Part shown: positions 13,031 to 24,905 of the stretch, piece by piece
Layout: every line of letters begins with the position of its first letter
How positions within the stretch are numbered: position 1 is the stretch's first letter
DNA from: Nemopilema nomurai
Taxonomy: Eukaryota; Cnidaria; Scyphozoa; Rhizostomeae; Rhizostomatidae
Direction: 5' to 3'
Length of the DNA: 64,000 nucleotides
Assembly: GCA_003864495.1 (NCBI GenBank)
Contig: ML133456.1
Coordinates: forward strand, 683,255-747,254
Notes under the pieces: model-generated
What the model was told of the DNA's origin: nothing
The model's database searches: none
The model's input: the letters and a program-made list of their open reading frames with translations, nothing else
Translations under genes and position numbers: made by a program

Positions 13031-15263
13031 TCAAAAAGCAACTAGTTTGAAATTTAGAATCTATATAAAAAAGAGCTGATATGGGTACAAATTACCTTGA
13101 TTCTAGCAAGCTATCATTCCACAAGAGGAACCGTTTCTATTTCATTTTGCGGCATTTAGACACCCGTTAGCATTTTAGCGCCACACGTGTTGCTAGACAA
13201 GACTACGCGCCGTCTTTCTGAAACCTCACCTCACATAACTGTACAAAGCTGCTCACAAACAGTCATACATACATGTGGTTACTTTCTACCTAAGCTGTTT
13301 TGAAAATGATATTAGTTTGGATCCTGCGCTATCTTTCCGTTCCACTTGTGGAGCTTGCTTAGCCTAGATCGTTGCATTTTGCGTATGTGGTTGCTGCTCG
13401 ATATCCTCCTCATAAAACCTCGTTGCGATCCAACATTTACCATGGCAAGACAAGTTTACATGAAATATTTTCCCGTGGTTCCCTGTACAATAGTAGCTCG
13501 CAGCTCTATAAAAGAATTTGTGGTTCCCATATGGTGATTCCGTGCCTAGTGAACTTACTTCCTCTATTCGATCAAGGTTCTTTTAACGAAGTGGATTGTA
13601 CTCCTCACATTACACCCCTGGCACTTTTGCGATGGATAGTTGTCTGGGGACAACCTTTCATTACCCCCATTTCACGCCTTCCCCTTAAGCAGGAAAGTTC
13701 GATGAAATGCAAGGGCTATTTTGAACCTTATTACAGCATAGTTGGCAAAGACAGATAGAAAATGGGTCATGGTAAGTTATGAAAATGTAAATTATTTTTT
13801 TACAGAAATAATAAGCAAAAAATCATGACAGGTTATGAGACTACTTTTAAAAGTTTTCGAGGCTTTCTTCAGTAAAATTTCACATGTGGTGAAAAATGTA
13901 TCTAGAAATTATTTTTGGATTTGCTTATACTGAGCTTCTGAGACACTTTCGCGATTAACTATTTGTAGTATGTATTCAAAAGTTAAATATGCTAAACACT
14001 GACAAAAAAAATCTGATTCGGCTTAATATTCTACCACATTTGTACAATTTCATATATAACAAATCTTACATATTCATAAGATCATTCTGGTAACATATTA
14101 ACATCATATATGTCATATCATATACAATAAATATAACGTTAAGTTTAAGAGATTTTTATACATCGATGATTCTCAACCTTTGATATTGGAAGATCGAGTA
14201 TTCAAATGTGGCAATAGTTTAATATTTGACTGCAGATCAAGAGTTCCCATTCTATCCCTTTAACGAGATCATGTCGATTTTCAAAATTTATTATATGGTA
14301 TGGTAAAAATATGTTGGATCGTTATCTTTCAACGAATGAAAAAGGAAGATGCTCGCAATGACCAATTTGACATGGCTAAATTAAAACGAATAGACGTCTT
14401 AATATAAAATGACGATGCAGCAGCCTTAAGCGTTGTACCATAATCATTGGGGCTTTTTTGTTTAAGGAGGAAAATAACAGGGTATAATAATTGCCTTTCT
14501 ATAGTTACCCTAGTCTAGAACATTATAAATCCAAATTGCCTTGACGAAAGGGCAATTATTCCGTGTCTCTCGTTATTGCAATTTAAGCAGGAGAGTTGCT
14601 AAGGGGCTAGATCGCACATTGAATAACAAAAATTCAGGTGTATAAGGTTTAGAGGTATGCGAAAAAATTGATTGGAAGTTTAAGTCGTGCTCACATGAAC
14701 AACTGTAAGTAATACTAAAAGAGGACATATCAGAGTTTTGTGTTAAGGCCTGGCTAATAAATGCTGTTGAAATACCATAATATGGCGCTCGGTTGAAAAA
14801 TAAACCATTTAAATAATAATTCCCAGATGAATGAAAACGCAAGCGGTTTTTCAGCGCAGCAAAATTGATCCAATTTTTTGGTCATCTTATCCAGTGGATT
14901 GTGGTTGGTTCTGTTGTGGTGTTCCCCGTACTCAAATGACTTCCTTCAATGTTCCACTGGTGCTTGTGTCGTCCGTAATGGTTGCCTAAAGTCGGTAAAA
15001 AGACCTTTTATTGTAAGTCAGTTCCGTTCACCCTTACCATATAATCATTCTGCTATCTGGGTTGAGATATTGATTGCTGCAATCCTTTCCGGACCTTACT
15101 TATTGGCCACGCTTAAATGGGCCAAAACCAACAAAGTAGGTTAGAATTGGCATCTCCGTAACCTCAAGTGTATATTTTGTGAAACACAAGTCTATAGTTT
15201 TTATAGAGGACTTTATTTTGCGAAAGTCAAGGGTTCATTCCTGAAGTAAAGATGAAATATCTA
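13031..15263. other. intergenic stretch, nothing convincing
   Basis: Contains open frames at 13372-13758 and 14878-15144 without recognisable domains, start context or splice partners. They may derive from old repeats. AT-rich, with runs of A and T around 13790-14110. Confidence 0.4.
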
Positions 15264-16088
15264 AGGCCCCGTTCACACGGGGACGGAACGGAACGGAACA
15301 GAACGGAACGGAACTTTTTCAAGGTGTTCACACAACGTTGGAACGGTTCTTAGCTGGACTATGCTCCTTCGCAGAAACCGGCCTCGCAGGAAGAACGATG
15401 TGTGACTGTGCATGACCGATAATTACCGCCTTTTCAGTTGTTGACACAAAATGGCTGCTGAAAAGGCGCAAAATATGGCGAAAGAAAACAAAAGGACCCA
15501 GAAGCTAATTTTAAGTGGTCTGATTGTGATATTCAACTACTACTTGAAACCATAAGAGATTACAAATCTTCGCAGGCCAAATCAACTTTTTTATGGCCCT
15601 CTAATTTCAGAATATAAATGACTTCCTAATGGTAGTCAATGATCACGAATACCATATAAAAAACTAATCCGTCTATTTTTATTGACATTTAAATGAACCC
15701 AAAATTCGGACTTTAGACCGCCGATATCTCGGAAAGGCCCCCAAATCGGGCGATCAACGCCCAGATTTGGAATCTGACAATAGTGCTAGAAGCGTCTTCC
15801 TGTTTACTGCGGCCATTTTAGTTTACAGCCAACTCCATGTAAAATTACACGAAATAAATCCACAAAATGGAATGGAACGGAACGGGTCAAAAAAGTGTTC
15901 ACACGAGGGCTAAATTGTTCCGTTCCGTTCCGTTCCGTTTTACGGCTTACTTTTCAGAGCCGTCCACTTTTTGGAACGGATCGGAACGCTTCCAATCGTT
16001 CTCGTGTGAACACCTGCAAAAATTCTTGTGTTTTCTGGACCAGTTCCACATCGTTCCGTTCCGTTCCGTCCCCGTGTGAACGGGGCCT
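15264..16088. mobile_element. inverted-repeat DNA transposon (non-autonomous), about 825 bp
   Basis: The ends are perfect 36-bp terminal inverted repeats: 15264-15299 begins AGGCCCCGTTCACACGGGG and runs into GGAAC repeats, and 16053-16088 is its exact reverse complement. Subterminal sequences carry further inverted copies of GTGTTCACAC and GGAACGGAAC motifs, for example near 15325 and 15898 and again around 15990-16012. No transposase frame is visible; open frames inside come from the repeated motif. The terminal sequence resembles GGCCC-starting TIRs of PIF/Harbinger-type elements, but the flanks (TAA left, TCG right if the TIR begins at GGCC) do not form a clean duplication, so the superfamily is uncertain. 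Confidence 0.85.
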
Positions 16089-18409
16089 CGGCTTTCGTCC
16101 ATTGATGGTCTCGTATTTGCACCTTGCCAGTGTCATGGAAAAAGCTTTTCCACGCTTGACAGTATTCGTTATCTGCAGATTCAATAGTATTAAAATCCCA
16201 AGAAAACATTTCGCCTTGGTTTTGGCCGAACAGGGTCTTTATTATTTGGGATAGTGTGGATCAATGACTAGCTATCGTTGTCTTTCGGGTTATTCGGTTA
16301 TAAAAGGGGAGACATTCGTATCAATACTTTGATATGCATGTGGATTTTCCCAGCCCTCTCGTACGCTTACTAACATTTTGCTTGCAGCTAGTTCCTCATG
16401 AGTCATGCTTATGCAGACTCCACAGTACGTGCTATTATGCTTGCGCTGTCAAAACGCTTAAATAGAAATTAATCATTGACTTTTTACGCAGTATGTATTG
16501 TTATGAACATTCACGTGATAAATTTACGCAAATTGTAAAAACGCTTGCTATTGGCTGGTATTTCAGTAATTCCTCGTTGTAACAAATAAAAAACGCGAAA
16601 TTATCAGTAGGATATAGTTAAGCTGAGAGAAATGAGCATTATGAGATGATAAAAATTGCTGAACGCTAAAAAGATTCCTTTTCTTGGCTTTTCTCTTGGA
16701 CACATCGGCAACTATCCGTAGAACCAGCGAGAGATAGACGAAATTCTTAACAATACACCTTCGTGGTGGGTCATGTCTAGACTTTTCTCGAGGTTGAAGA
16801 AATCATAGCTTGATTTAATCCTCCAATTTTGCATCCGCTTTTGCCTTTCGAGATACTATACGATTCTCAATTTTCTAAGTCCAAAAGAATCCCCCAACCA
16901 TTTATTTCATAGTGACTCTGTGAAATTCTTTTGCGTTTAATGGGAGCCTCCGACAAATCTTATATCTAGAACCTGTTTGATTGTTAGTCTAAATTGGTAA
17001 TCTGTATGGTAAGTATGAAAACTGTATGTAAATTTCGTAACCCTATTCGATAAAACTTAAAAAACTTTTAACTGACAATGACACAATATAAATCGTTTTA
17101 ATCGGCCTAAAATCTTTTCGAGGCGAAGTTCTCGTTTACAGAACAATATTCAATACTGCAATACTGTTAACAGAATATATGTTATAAGAAGTGTACCAAT
17201 GTAACAAGATGCCAATCAGGTACATTTATAAGTGTTTTTGGTCTATTTCGAACCAATTTCTAAAAAACAGCAGTTAAGCAAAGTGAACTCCGTTTCCGAC
17301 TGAGGCAACGCCTACTTTCAGAAACCAGCCTCCTCCCGCTTCTTTCCAAAGAATATATCCAATACTAGACAATGTTTCGGAACAGGCCTGGTGCAATTGC
17401 CTCTCTGCCTGAATTAGAAAACATAGAAACCAACATCCAAGTTAATGGGTGTGGCGATAGCTTAAAAACATTTCCCTTACCAAAGGTACGCTTGACTTGC
17501 TATCAGATTCTCAAGAAATGAAGCGTACTATTCAGTGTTTTAAAACTACTTTCGGCTTGGAAAATTTTCTTAACTAAATGTTGAGGATATAAGGAGGATA
17601 CAAAATTGAGCTCTGTAGTTTCGAAACCTTAATCGTCAAATTCAGCCTGTCTCTTGCTTCCGGTTTCTTCCTTTTCAATATTGTTTGATAAAAAACATGT
17701 CAAAAAGTAATCAAACAGCCTGTTCTATGCTTTTGCCTTACATAATTCTGTGGTCAAATTATGAGTAACATTTAAAGATGACGCAAATGAAATGACCCGT
17801 GGTTTTGTTCCGAGCTGCAGTCAACATGACGGGAGCCCCAGTCATTTCAAATCATCCAATCATTTCGAGCGCCAGAACTAAATTCTATAAAGCTGCGCTG
17901 AATATTGCAATAATTGTCTGGTAACGCATGCAGCCAAAAATTCATTGGCGAAATACTACTGTTTTGGCTTGACAGATGAAGCAAAATGATATTGAAAGTT
18001 GACATTCGATGAGCTGTTGTTCATAATATCTGCCCTCGTTTAACTCACGCGACACATTCTTGATAAAGGGCTACAAGAGCCGTTTATTCCAGCTTGTAAT
18101 GCCCTTTGCACAGTATTGTATTGGTACTTCAAAAGGATCATTTAATTTTCACACCCTTTCTGACCACGCCTTGCGGCTTTTAATTGCTTGCATGCGTCAC
18201 ATTTTTCACATTTTCCGGGCCTGAGAGATTAAAAACAGTTCCTTCATGTCGGATCAAGTAACGAAACCAATTAAAACCGATCCGTTTCACATTTCCAAGA
18301 CACTCTAATGGCATGAGGATCCTGTCTGATGTAAAACCTCCATGACGTCATTTTGACAGTGGATACTCCTTGTGATATATGCATTTTATGCGCTTTTTTC
18401 TCCGTCTTA
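16089..18409. other. intergenic stretch with one small ORF
   Basis: No recognised gene. The only element worth naming is a small ATG-initiated frame at 17372-17521, listed separately. The rest is AT-rich single-copy-looking sequence. Confidence 0.4.
17372..17521 (+). CDS. small ORF or possible first coding exon (49 codons)
   Basis: An ATG in reasonable context (A at -3) opens a frame beginning MFRNRPGAIASLPELENIE and ending at TGA 17519-17521. A consensus-like donor AAG|GTACGC lies at 17485/17486, so the first 38 codons could be a coding exon spliced onward. No downstream partner exon was found, and the product is not recognised. It is either a short real exon or chance. Confidence 0.2.
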   Translation: MFRNRPGAIASLPELENIETNIQVNGCGDSLKTFPLPKVRLTCYQILKK

Positions 18410-18415
18410 TTTATT
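18410..18415 (-). promoter_or_regulatory. poly(A) signal for the minus-strand GPCR
   Basis: TTTATT on the plus strand reads AATAAA on the minus strand, about 100 bp beyond the receptor's stop codon at 18513-18515. Confidence 0.5.
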
Positions 18416-18512
18416 ACCCCAAGACGAGTTCGCGAAGCAACGCCACTTGGTTCTGCTAAATAATTCTAATTCTTTGAAAACCAATTTTTACAAAATCAAT
18501 ATAAAAAATACG

Positions 18513-19514
18513 TTAAATAACAACGGCATATACCTCTGCTTTTTTCTTTTTGCCAAAGCAAGACACCAGAGCAGAGAATTCCTTTCTGAACTGGGTGCTT
18601 CTGCGGGCGTAGATGATTGGGTTGATGCAGGAGGAGAGAAAGCACATGACCACACTGACCTGCATCAAGTCGCCATTCCAGGCAATGCCATAGCCGATAT
18701 TCAAGAGAAAATAGAGCACTTGGTTCAGCGACCAGCACAGGAAGTAGGCAGATATCATGATGACGACGGTGCGAATGGTCTTGCCTCTGATTCGCAGCAC
18801 GGACAGTTCACCGACTCTCATGTGGGGAGAGCTGCAAGTAACGGCTTTCTTCTTGTACTGGTTGAGAGCCTGCCTGATTTTGACAAAGCAAACAACCATG
18901 CACGTGATCGGGATGAGGTATTGCATCACCAGAATGATGACATAGAACATTATCCAAATGCCGGTGTCGTTGAACTCTACAGCCGTGCAGTGGGCCCCGA
19001 AGCTGGCCTTTCCAGGCTCAGCCCACTTCATGCCTGCTATGAGGGCGATGTTGGGAATAACAGCAAAAACCCAGATGACAGCAACAATCTTTTTGGCACG
19101 CGAGGTCGATGAGAGAACCCTGGCTTTGACGGGGTGGCAAATTGCGAGGTATCTCTCGTATGATATAGCCACGAGTGTGTAGACAGAAATGACTGCAAAG
19201 TAGAACAGTACGAAATAGTTAGTCCATGTTCTGCACACAATGTCGCCAGCCTTTCCAGTAGGGTGATCCTTGTAAACGTCTGTCGATGTCACGTACACGG
19301 GAAGGCACAAGATGCAAACCAGGACATCCACAAACGCCAGTGAGCCCAAATACACCCCAAAGGCGCAGTTTCTCATGTCCTTATTGCGCTTCAAGACGAG
19401 AATAACCATAGTGTTTCCCGTTATGCCGATAATGGTTATGATGGTGTACAGGGCAACTTCCCAGCCTCTGAGAGGAAAGCTCGCCTGTGTACCGAGATCC
19501 GCATCTAGGCCCAT
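18513..19514 (-). CDS. rhodopsin-family (class A) GPCR, neuropeptide-receptor-like
   Basis: Intronless 333-residue seven-transmembrane receptor with a complete frame from ATG (19514) to stop. Landmarks by residue: TM1 GN at 33-34; TM2 LAFVD with Asp63; the TM3 disulphide Cys94 paired with ECL2 Cys176; ERY at 120-122 in place of DRY, then AICHP; TM5 Pro202; TM6 CWSLNQ at 260-265; TM7 NPIIY at 298-302; a lysine-rich tail. Normally TM6 reads CWxP, so the proline is replaced by leucine. The short N-terminus lacks a signal peptide and an N-glycosylation sequon, as in many small-ligand or peptide receptors. The style is that of anthozoan galanin/RFamide/allatostatin-type orphan receptors; ligand unknown. 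It is a paralogue of the plus-strand receptor at 21475, roughly half identical by eye, arranged head to head. Confidence 0.93.
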   Translation of the reverse strand: MGLDADLGTQASFPLRGWEVALYTIITIIGITGNTMVILVLKRNKDMRNCAFGVYLGSLAFVDVLVCILCLPVYVTSTDVYKDHPTGKAGDIVCRTWTNYFVLFYFAVISVYTLVAISYERYLAICHPVKARVLSSTSRAKKIVAVIWVFAVIPNIALIAGMKWAEPGKASFGAHCTAVEFNDTGIWIMFYVIILVMQYLIPITCMVVCFVKIRQALNQYKKKAVTCSSPHMRVGELSVLRIRGKTIRTVVIMISAYFLCWSLNQVLYFLLNIGYGIAWNGDLMQVSVVMCFLSSCINPIIYARRSTQFRKEFSALVSCFGKKKKAEVYAVVI

Positions 19515-20062
19515 TATCGTTGCTGTGTTGTTCTTTGTTTAACCTGATGTCAGTGGCGATGGGTCCTGTGTTGAAAATCCTACTTGTACCCAAGATAACA
19601 ATTTCTTTAAACAGCTAACAAACCAACGTATTTGTCAAAACGTGATTTGAATGATGAAAACCGTTCTGCTTCGACTTCCGCCTATCTAGCAACAAAGCTT
19701 TCCCTCCAACTGAGTTTGCTTTAGTGATGCACTTGAAGGTGTTCGTGTTGACAGCTTCAGTTAACTGAGTAGGTTCTCGGGTTGCCAAATATAGGAAACA
19801 GAAAACATTGTTCTCTCAAATGCTCAAATTGACTTTGATAATAGAGCATCGAGGATATTACGTCACAAAAAAGTCGGTGTGTAATAAATTGGCTGAGATA
19901 GAGGATTGGTCTGGGTTCATATCTTTTCAACCTGGCCAGGGAAAAACAGCTATTGTTTTCCAAGGGCTCCGACGCAGGTTGGAAAGTGGAGGGGCCAAGG
20001 AAGACTTTAACAATCATAACAAAAGATATTTAGAAAAGCTCTATTGTTTTACAAAAAAGTGC

Positions 20063-20078
20063 GGGGGCCATGGCCCCC
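20063..20078. repeat. 16-bp GC-rich perfect palindrome
   Basis: GGGGGCCATGGCCCCC is self-complementary over all 16 bases and stands out in AT-rich surroundings. It may be a fragment of a dispersed repeat; no function is evident. Confidence 0.8.
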
Positions 20079-21344
20079 CGCCCCTCCCTTTGTCGGAGGC
20101 CCTGTTTTCAAACTCGGGACATTTCAATTGCCATATCTCACCGAGTCTCACCATACTGCGAGGCAATATATGCCGTTCTGCAGATTATGTGGACAAAATC
20201 AGAAAATTCTTAGGACTTTGATGACGTCACATTCAGACACTCGAGATTCGCTGACACTTCCGTGGTCAAGTTCAGTGATGTGTAGGTGGGGGCATCGAAA
20301 TACACGCTTTTTTTATAAGGAACCTACCACAAGGCCTAGTTCCAAAAGTTCCTTATTCGTAGTCCTCAAGTCATCAGATTTTAGTACCAAAAGTTCCTTA
20401 AAAGTTCCTTAATTTTCACTGCACATCAATAAGCCTTAACAGTTAAAAGAGAGAGGGGCGAGATAGAATATACGGAAACTACTCAATAAAGCACTTGACA
20501 CACGAATAGCAAACAATCTATGCCAGTATTGGCTGCAAATGAATGGAACCGGCTTTTTAGCCCTTGATGCTTGCAGTTATAAAAAATTTTCAAATCGAAA
20601 AGTTCCTTAGGGATTTCCTTTTTGGTAGTATAAGTTCTCTATATATTTTGGCCTTCTACATGTAGTGGGACGGTTTTATAAAGTGGTTCCTTATAAAAAT
20701 TTTCACCGTCCCAAGAAAGACCCACAAAAACATTTTGTTTGCTTTATTCAAAAGCCATTCGGATCTGAACACGCTGCGACAGACATAAGAAATGTAAAGA
20801 GATATCAACAGGAAACTGCAAATGACATATTGTGAAGTTGAGCCAAAATGCTTGAAAGTGACCATCATGTTTTTCCCTGGCCATGATAATAAAAATAGTG
20901 TTTTTATGGCTTTGCCCTGTTATGAAACTGCTAATCCAAAACTACAGCGCTAACCACAGTATGCTGTTCAATTTTCAACCAACTTGAATGAAAAATGACA
21001 TAAACTTGTCAATATGAAATGTTATCCTGTATCTGAAGATTCAAATATGAATTTAGAGACTTGGGGATTCAGGAGAAGCACGTGGCCCTGGTTCTTGGCA
21101 CGTCATAGGCGTCTTGATCGTTGCCTTCGTTTCTATGCAACACAGAGTGGCTGCGTAAAGACTGACTGGTACTACATTAGTTGTCATCACGAATCAATCA
21201 AAACATCATAATATCCAGGCAAATATTGGTGCTGTATTTGCCGGTTTTCAAGGATTTTTGAGTGCCAAATGTCGAGGTCAGATCAAACAGCAAGTGAATC
21301 TGCCATCGATGGAAGGAGCAGGTTTGTTTGTGCAGCTGGTCGCG

Positions 21345-21353
21345 TTTATATAA
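21345..21353 (+). promoter_or_regulatory. TATA-like element upstream of plus-strand GPCR
   Basis: TTTATATAA lies about 120 bp before the ATG at 21475, a sensible distance for a core promoter with a short 5' leader. Composition is AT-rich, so chance occurrence is possible. Confidence 0.3.
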
Positions 21354-21474
21354 TTAGTGTTCGTCAGGAAGAGAATTGCAATTTCAGTCGAAAGGCACGT
21401 GACACGCCATCATAAGGCCGTTGCAGGATTCATAAATAGTCAGAACTGTAGAGGTGAAGTTACCAGGTGAAAGA

Positions 21475-22491
21475 ATGAAAGCCGAAGCAAGCCTTGGATC
21501 GCAGGGTGACTTTCCGTTGAGAGTATGGCAACTTGTATGCTACTCTATCATAGCTTTCAGTGGAATATTCGGAAATGCCTTGGTAATAACAGTTCTTGTT
21601 AGGGCAAAAGCTATGAGGCAGTCTGCCTTTGGTGTCTACATTGGCTCGTTGGCGTTCGCCGATATTCTCGTCACGTCACTGTGTATTCCAGTGTACGTAA
21701 TGTCAACTTCCTCATTTCCAGACCACCCGACAGGGATTGCTGGCGACATTTTATGTCGAGTATGGACTGGCTACTTTCTGTTATTTTATTTCGCAGTCGT
21801 CTCTATCTTTACCCTCGTTGCAATCCTGTACGAAAGATACCTAGCTATTTGCCATCCATTCAAAGCACGGACTAGATCTACGAAGGGACGGGCGATGGTG
21901 ACTGTTTGTTTAATATGGCTGCTATCAATTGTCCCAAACTATGCTCTTTTGGGAGGCCTAAAATCGACAGAAACCGGTAAAGGCAGTCTTGGTGCCCATT
22001 GCACCACAGTAGACCTCTCCAAGAACTATTACGCATGGAAGTCCTTCTATGTATTTGTCTTCTTCATACAGTACGTCGCACCCATATCAGGTATGGTGTA
22101 TTTCGTATTAAGAATACAAAGAGCACTAAGGGAGGGCAAGCTCAGGGCCTTGACCTGCACAACGGACAGTGGAAGAGCAGCTCTGCTGTATACAATATCA
22201 ATGAGAAAGAAGAGTGTACGAACAGTTCTGATTATGATTATATCGTTCTTCGCTTGCTGGTCACTGAATCAAGTGTTGTACTTTATGCTCAATCTCGAGA
22301 TGGGCGTGCCTTGGAACGGGAATTTGGCCCAAGTCAGTGTCACCTTGTGCTTCCTATCTTCGAGCATGAACCCGGTCATTTACGCCTGCCGTGTTAACGA
22401 ATTTAGAGAAGGCTTCACCAACATCCTCACGTGCAAGCGCAGAACAAGGGTCCATCATTTCAGGTACGACACTGCTCAAACAGTGCATTGA
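21475..22491 (+). CDS. rhodopsin-family (class A) GPCR, paralogue of the 18.5-kb receptor
   Basis: Intronless 338-residue receptor. The open frame extends upstream to 21454, but the first ATG is at 21475 and aligns with the start of the paralogue, so I use it. Landmarks by residue: GN at 33-34; LAFAD with Asp63; TM3 Cys94; ERY at 120-122 then AICHP; ECL2 Cys176; TM5 Pro203; CWSLNQ at 261-266; NPVIY near 299-303; then a tail with CKRRTR and a C-terminal HFRYDTAQTVH. TM6 again lacks the usual CWxP proline. Residue numbering matches the minus-strand receptor almost without gaps through ECL2, supporting a local inverted duplication. Probably a plasma-membrane receptor for a peptide or small ligand acting through G proteins; ligand unknown. 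Confidence 0.94.
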   Translation: MKAEASLGSQGDFPLRVWQLVCYSIIAFSGIFGNALVITVLVRAKAMRQSAFGVYIGSLAFADILVTSLCIPVYVMSTSSFPDHPTGIAGDILCRVWTGYFLLFYFAVVSIFTLVAILYERYLAICHPFKARTRSTKGRAMVTVCLIWLLSIVPNYALLGGLKSTETGKGSLGAHCTTVDLSKNYYAWKSFYVFVFFIQYVAPISGMVYFVLRIQRALREGKLRALTCTTDSGRAALLYTISMRKKSVRTVLIMIISFFACWSLNQVLYFMLNLEMGVPWNGNLAQVSVTLCFLSSSMNPVIYACRVNEFREGFTNILTCKRRTRVHHFRYDTAQTVH

Positions 22492-22672
22492 AGCCCATTG
22501 AAGTGGCAGCAAGAGGTTCACAAGAGTACACTGAATTCTTAGGCACTACTGAGTGGATAAAACTATGGCATTATGCTTGATGGTTTTGAACTCCCAACTG
22601 TCCATTTGAATCTACAAGTTTCCTCCAGATTCCTAGTCTATTCCCAGCAATAATTTCTATCGGGGCGACTTT

Positions 22673-23210
22673 TCATTCAAACATTGCACGCTGATGAATG
22701 GGAATTTCAACATCTGGCTCTAATTCCTTTCGAAGTTCCCTTCTCAATTGAGGCTTAGAATGAAAGAGCACGCTGCAATCTTTGATTTGACATGACAAGC
22801 AACTTCGCACGTACATCTTCCTTTTCACGATTATTTGGTCATGCTTTGTGAACACACATTTACCACGTTCGCCACAAACCACCGTTCCAAAGAAGAACGA
22901 GGATGTGAAACTAGGATTCTCATGGCCATCCACTCCGAAACACGGCAAGTGTACCAAAGTGTCTACAGGATGCACCTGAAAGGCAACTGACAGAGACCAG
23001 TTGGTATTCTCCTCAGATAAGTGACCGTGAATCTTGCCACTTTGCTCTGAATTATCAAACGATTTCTGTGCTTATGAATTACCTTGGGCAGTTTGAGATA
23101 AATCCTTGGCAGCAGTCCAACCAACCCATTCCTGTTTTCGTCACGATTTCTGCCATTTTCAATGCATTTCAAAGTAGAATCAGATGTAGAATGTGCACTG
23201 CAGTATCGCG
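22673..23210 (-). CDS. possible two-exon 3' end of a small unrecognised gene
   Basis: On the minus strand an exon ending at 23083 (donor AAG|GTAATT) can be joined in phase 0 to an exon 22975-22673 (acceptor TTGCCTTTCAG), removing a 107-bp intron and ending at TGA 22675-22673. The last exon encodes about 100 residues with evenly spaced cysteines (VVCGERGKC and SCLSCQIKDC) and a charged tail. The upstream exon reads CIENGRNRDENRNGL before the junction and has no clear start. The good splice sites and phase match favour a real gene fragment, but no domain is recognised and 5' exons are missing. It would be convergent with, and downstream of, the plus-strand GPCR. Confidence 0.3.
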
Positions 23211-24905
23211 TGTTGCAAGTATTAGTTTGGGGTTTTCAACTTATAAGCGACGTTGGAAGTAATTCATAACTAGAAAAGCTGTGGAAGTAGTTGAAGATAG
23301 ACGATATCTGAAGCAAATTTGGAAGCGCTTGAGAACGTACGCTGTCAATTAAACGAAATCAAATACACTTATGAAGTATTTGATCCTTGAAAATGCATAA
23401 ACGATATGAATGCCATTTTGAACAACTGTAGAATTGTAGATTATAAGATTTGTATTTGTGCAGCAGTGACGTGGCAAACCCCGAATAAACTGAACGGCTA
23501 ATCTGACATCCAGGTTTAAGTTGCTTGTGTATGCATTGTTGCAGTTGAAGCCTACATAGAATGCATTTTTGTTCTAAAGTCTATCAAGAACATTGGTCTT
23601 TTTCAAATGGCATTTGGCCAGTTTTGAAAAATTTCATTTTTATCATGTGTCAAACATTTAGATAATGCGTAGATGTTTAGATAAGTCCAATACCTCAAAG
23701 AGCATTTATTGATTTTTTTGAACTTGTATATACCCCTAATGGAAATAGCCTCTGTTGATAATGTGCAAGTAACTATCCTGTTTCCTTTAGTCTCTGGCAT
23801 GCTCCATTATTGTTGCTGACTGAAACAAAATGCACCATATTTTAAATCATTTGTTCGAATTTCTTTAGTTCGTTATTTTAGAAGCATTTATATTACTACA
23901 GAGCTTTGAACCTTGCTTTCTGTACGCAAATAAATTGTTTTTAAAAATTTCCCTTGCAGTTATTGTTTTTTGAATCTGGGGTAGCATCCTTCTTTCTCAT
24001 TGAGCTAGGGAATTTAAATGACCAGAAAGCGCTATGGAAGCATTAGGTGAAAGAATGGTAGTGTACCTCAAATGAGAAAGAAAATTGGCTCCTCTTTTGA
24101 TCGTCAGAGACTCAATTGCTAGTTATTCAAACTTCGTTAAGAGAGACCCAACATTGACCTACATGGATTTCATAATGCCTGTTTTAGCAAGTTAAGTAAC
24201 TGCTAAATAGAAATCACTATATTTGTTCCATTTTTGTTCTTCATCAATTGAAACCACTGCAATATGTACATTATATGAGGCCTTTTACATACATGCTATT
24301 TGGGCTAGTTTGGAAGCTCGCCCCAATTTTACTTTGGTAAACATCTTTCATAATTGCAATGTCAATACATTGTGTACACTCGATTAGGCGGAAGTAATAC
24401 AAGCACTACTGCAGTAATCAGTGTTTGTTTGAGTTGACTTTGGAACTAAAAGACTCGTTGTCAATTAACAGAGTTTGCTTAAAGCCACTCAATTTACCTT
24501 CTTCCAATACACCCTATGGTTATAGTTGATCAATTAGTTTCACTGCACTACCTTTAGCTACTGGTTTGACTAAAGTGAGAGGACCGACTTGCTTACACGA
24601 ACAAACATTGGCAGGCTTTTATGTCTTGATCATTTAACATGACAGGCGAGACTGGTGAAAAATATTTTATTTCTTGAGAGACTCATGGATCATTCAGGGT
24701 CATCAGATTTGGACAGCTTGAACATTACTTTCTTGTGTATTTGATATTTTCATTTCTACTACCCACGGTATTGTTGTCCCATTGGATAATCCAAAGAGAA
24801 AGCGATTCATTCGTCTTTTTACATGTTCCTTTGCATTGAAATTTGGTTTAAAATTGAAATAAATAGCAATGGCCATTTTGAGGATATATTCTTAAAAACT
24901 GCTAA
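23211..24905. other. intergenic stretch, nothing recognised
   Basis: AT-rich with no plausible coding exon. AATAAA occurs at 23484-23489 and could end a long 3' UTR of the plus-strand GPCR, but the distance of about 1 kb makes this uncertain. Confidence 0.4.

Larger units (their letters stand above)
19515..21474. other. shared upstream region between two divergent GPCR genes
   Basis: About 1.96 kb separates the two start codons. It holds several copies of AAAAGTTCCTTA (around 20346, 20391, 20400 and 20597) and a perfect 16-bp GC-rich palindrome at 20063-20078. Open frames at 19808-20221 and 20044-20412 overlap each other and have no recognisable content, so they are not called as genes. Confidence 0.5.

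Noticed and set aside
13372..13758. 128-codon open frame
   Set aside because: No recognisable motif, no good start context and overlapping frame of similar length; likely chance or repeat-derived.
15867..16254. Overlapping open frames on both strands
   Set aside because: They run through GGAAC/GTTCC motif repeats of an inverted-repeat element and have repeat-derived composition.
18372..19112. 246-codon plus-strand open frame
   Set aside because: It is antisense to the 7TM receptor gene at 18513-19514, whose motifs are unmistakable; the plus-strand product has no recognisable features.
20044..20412. 122-codon frame including a proline-rich stretch
   Set aside because: The proline-rich part comes from the GC-rich palindrome and C runs; no supporting context.
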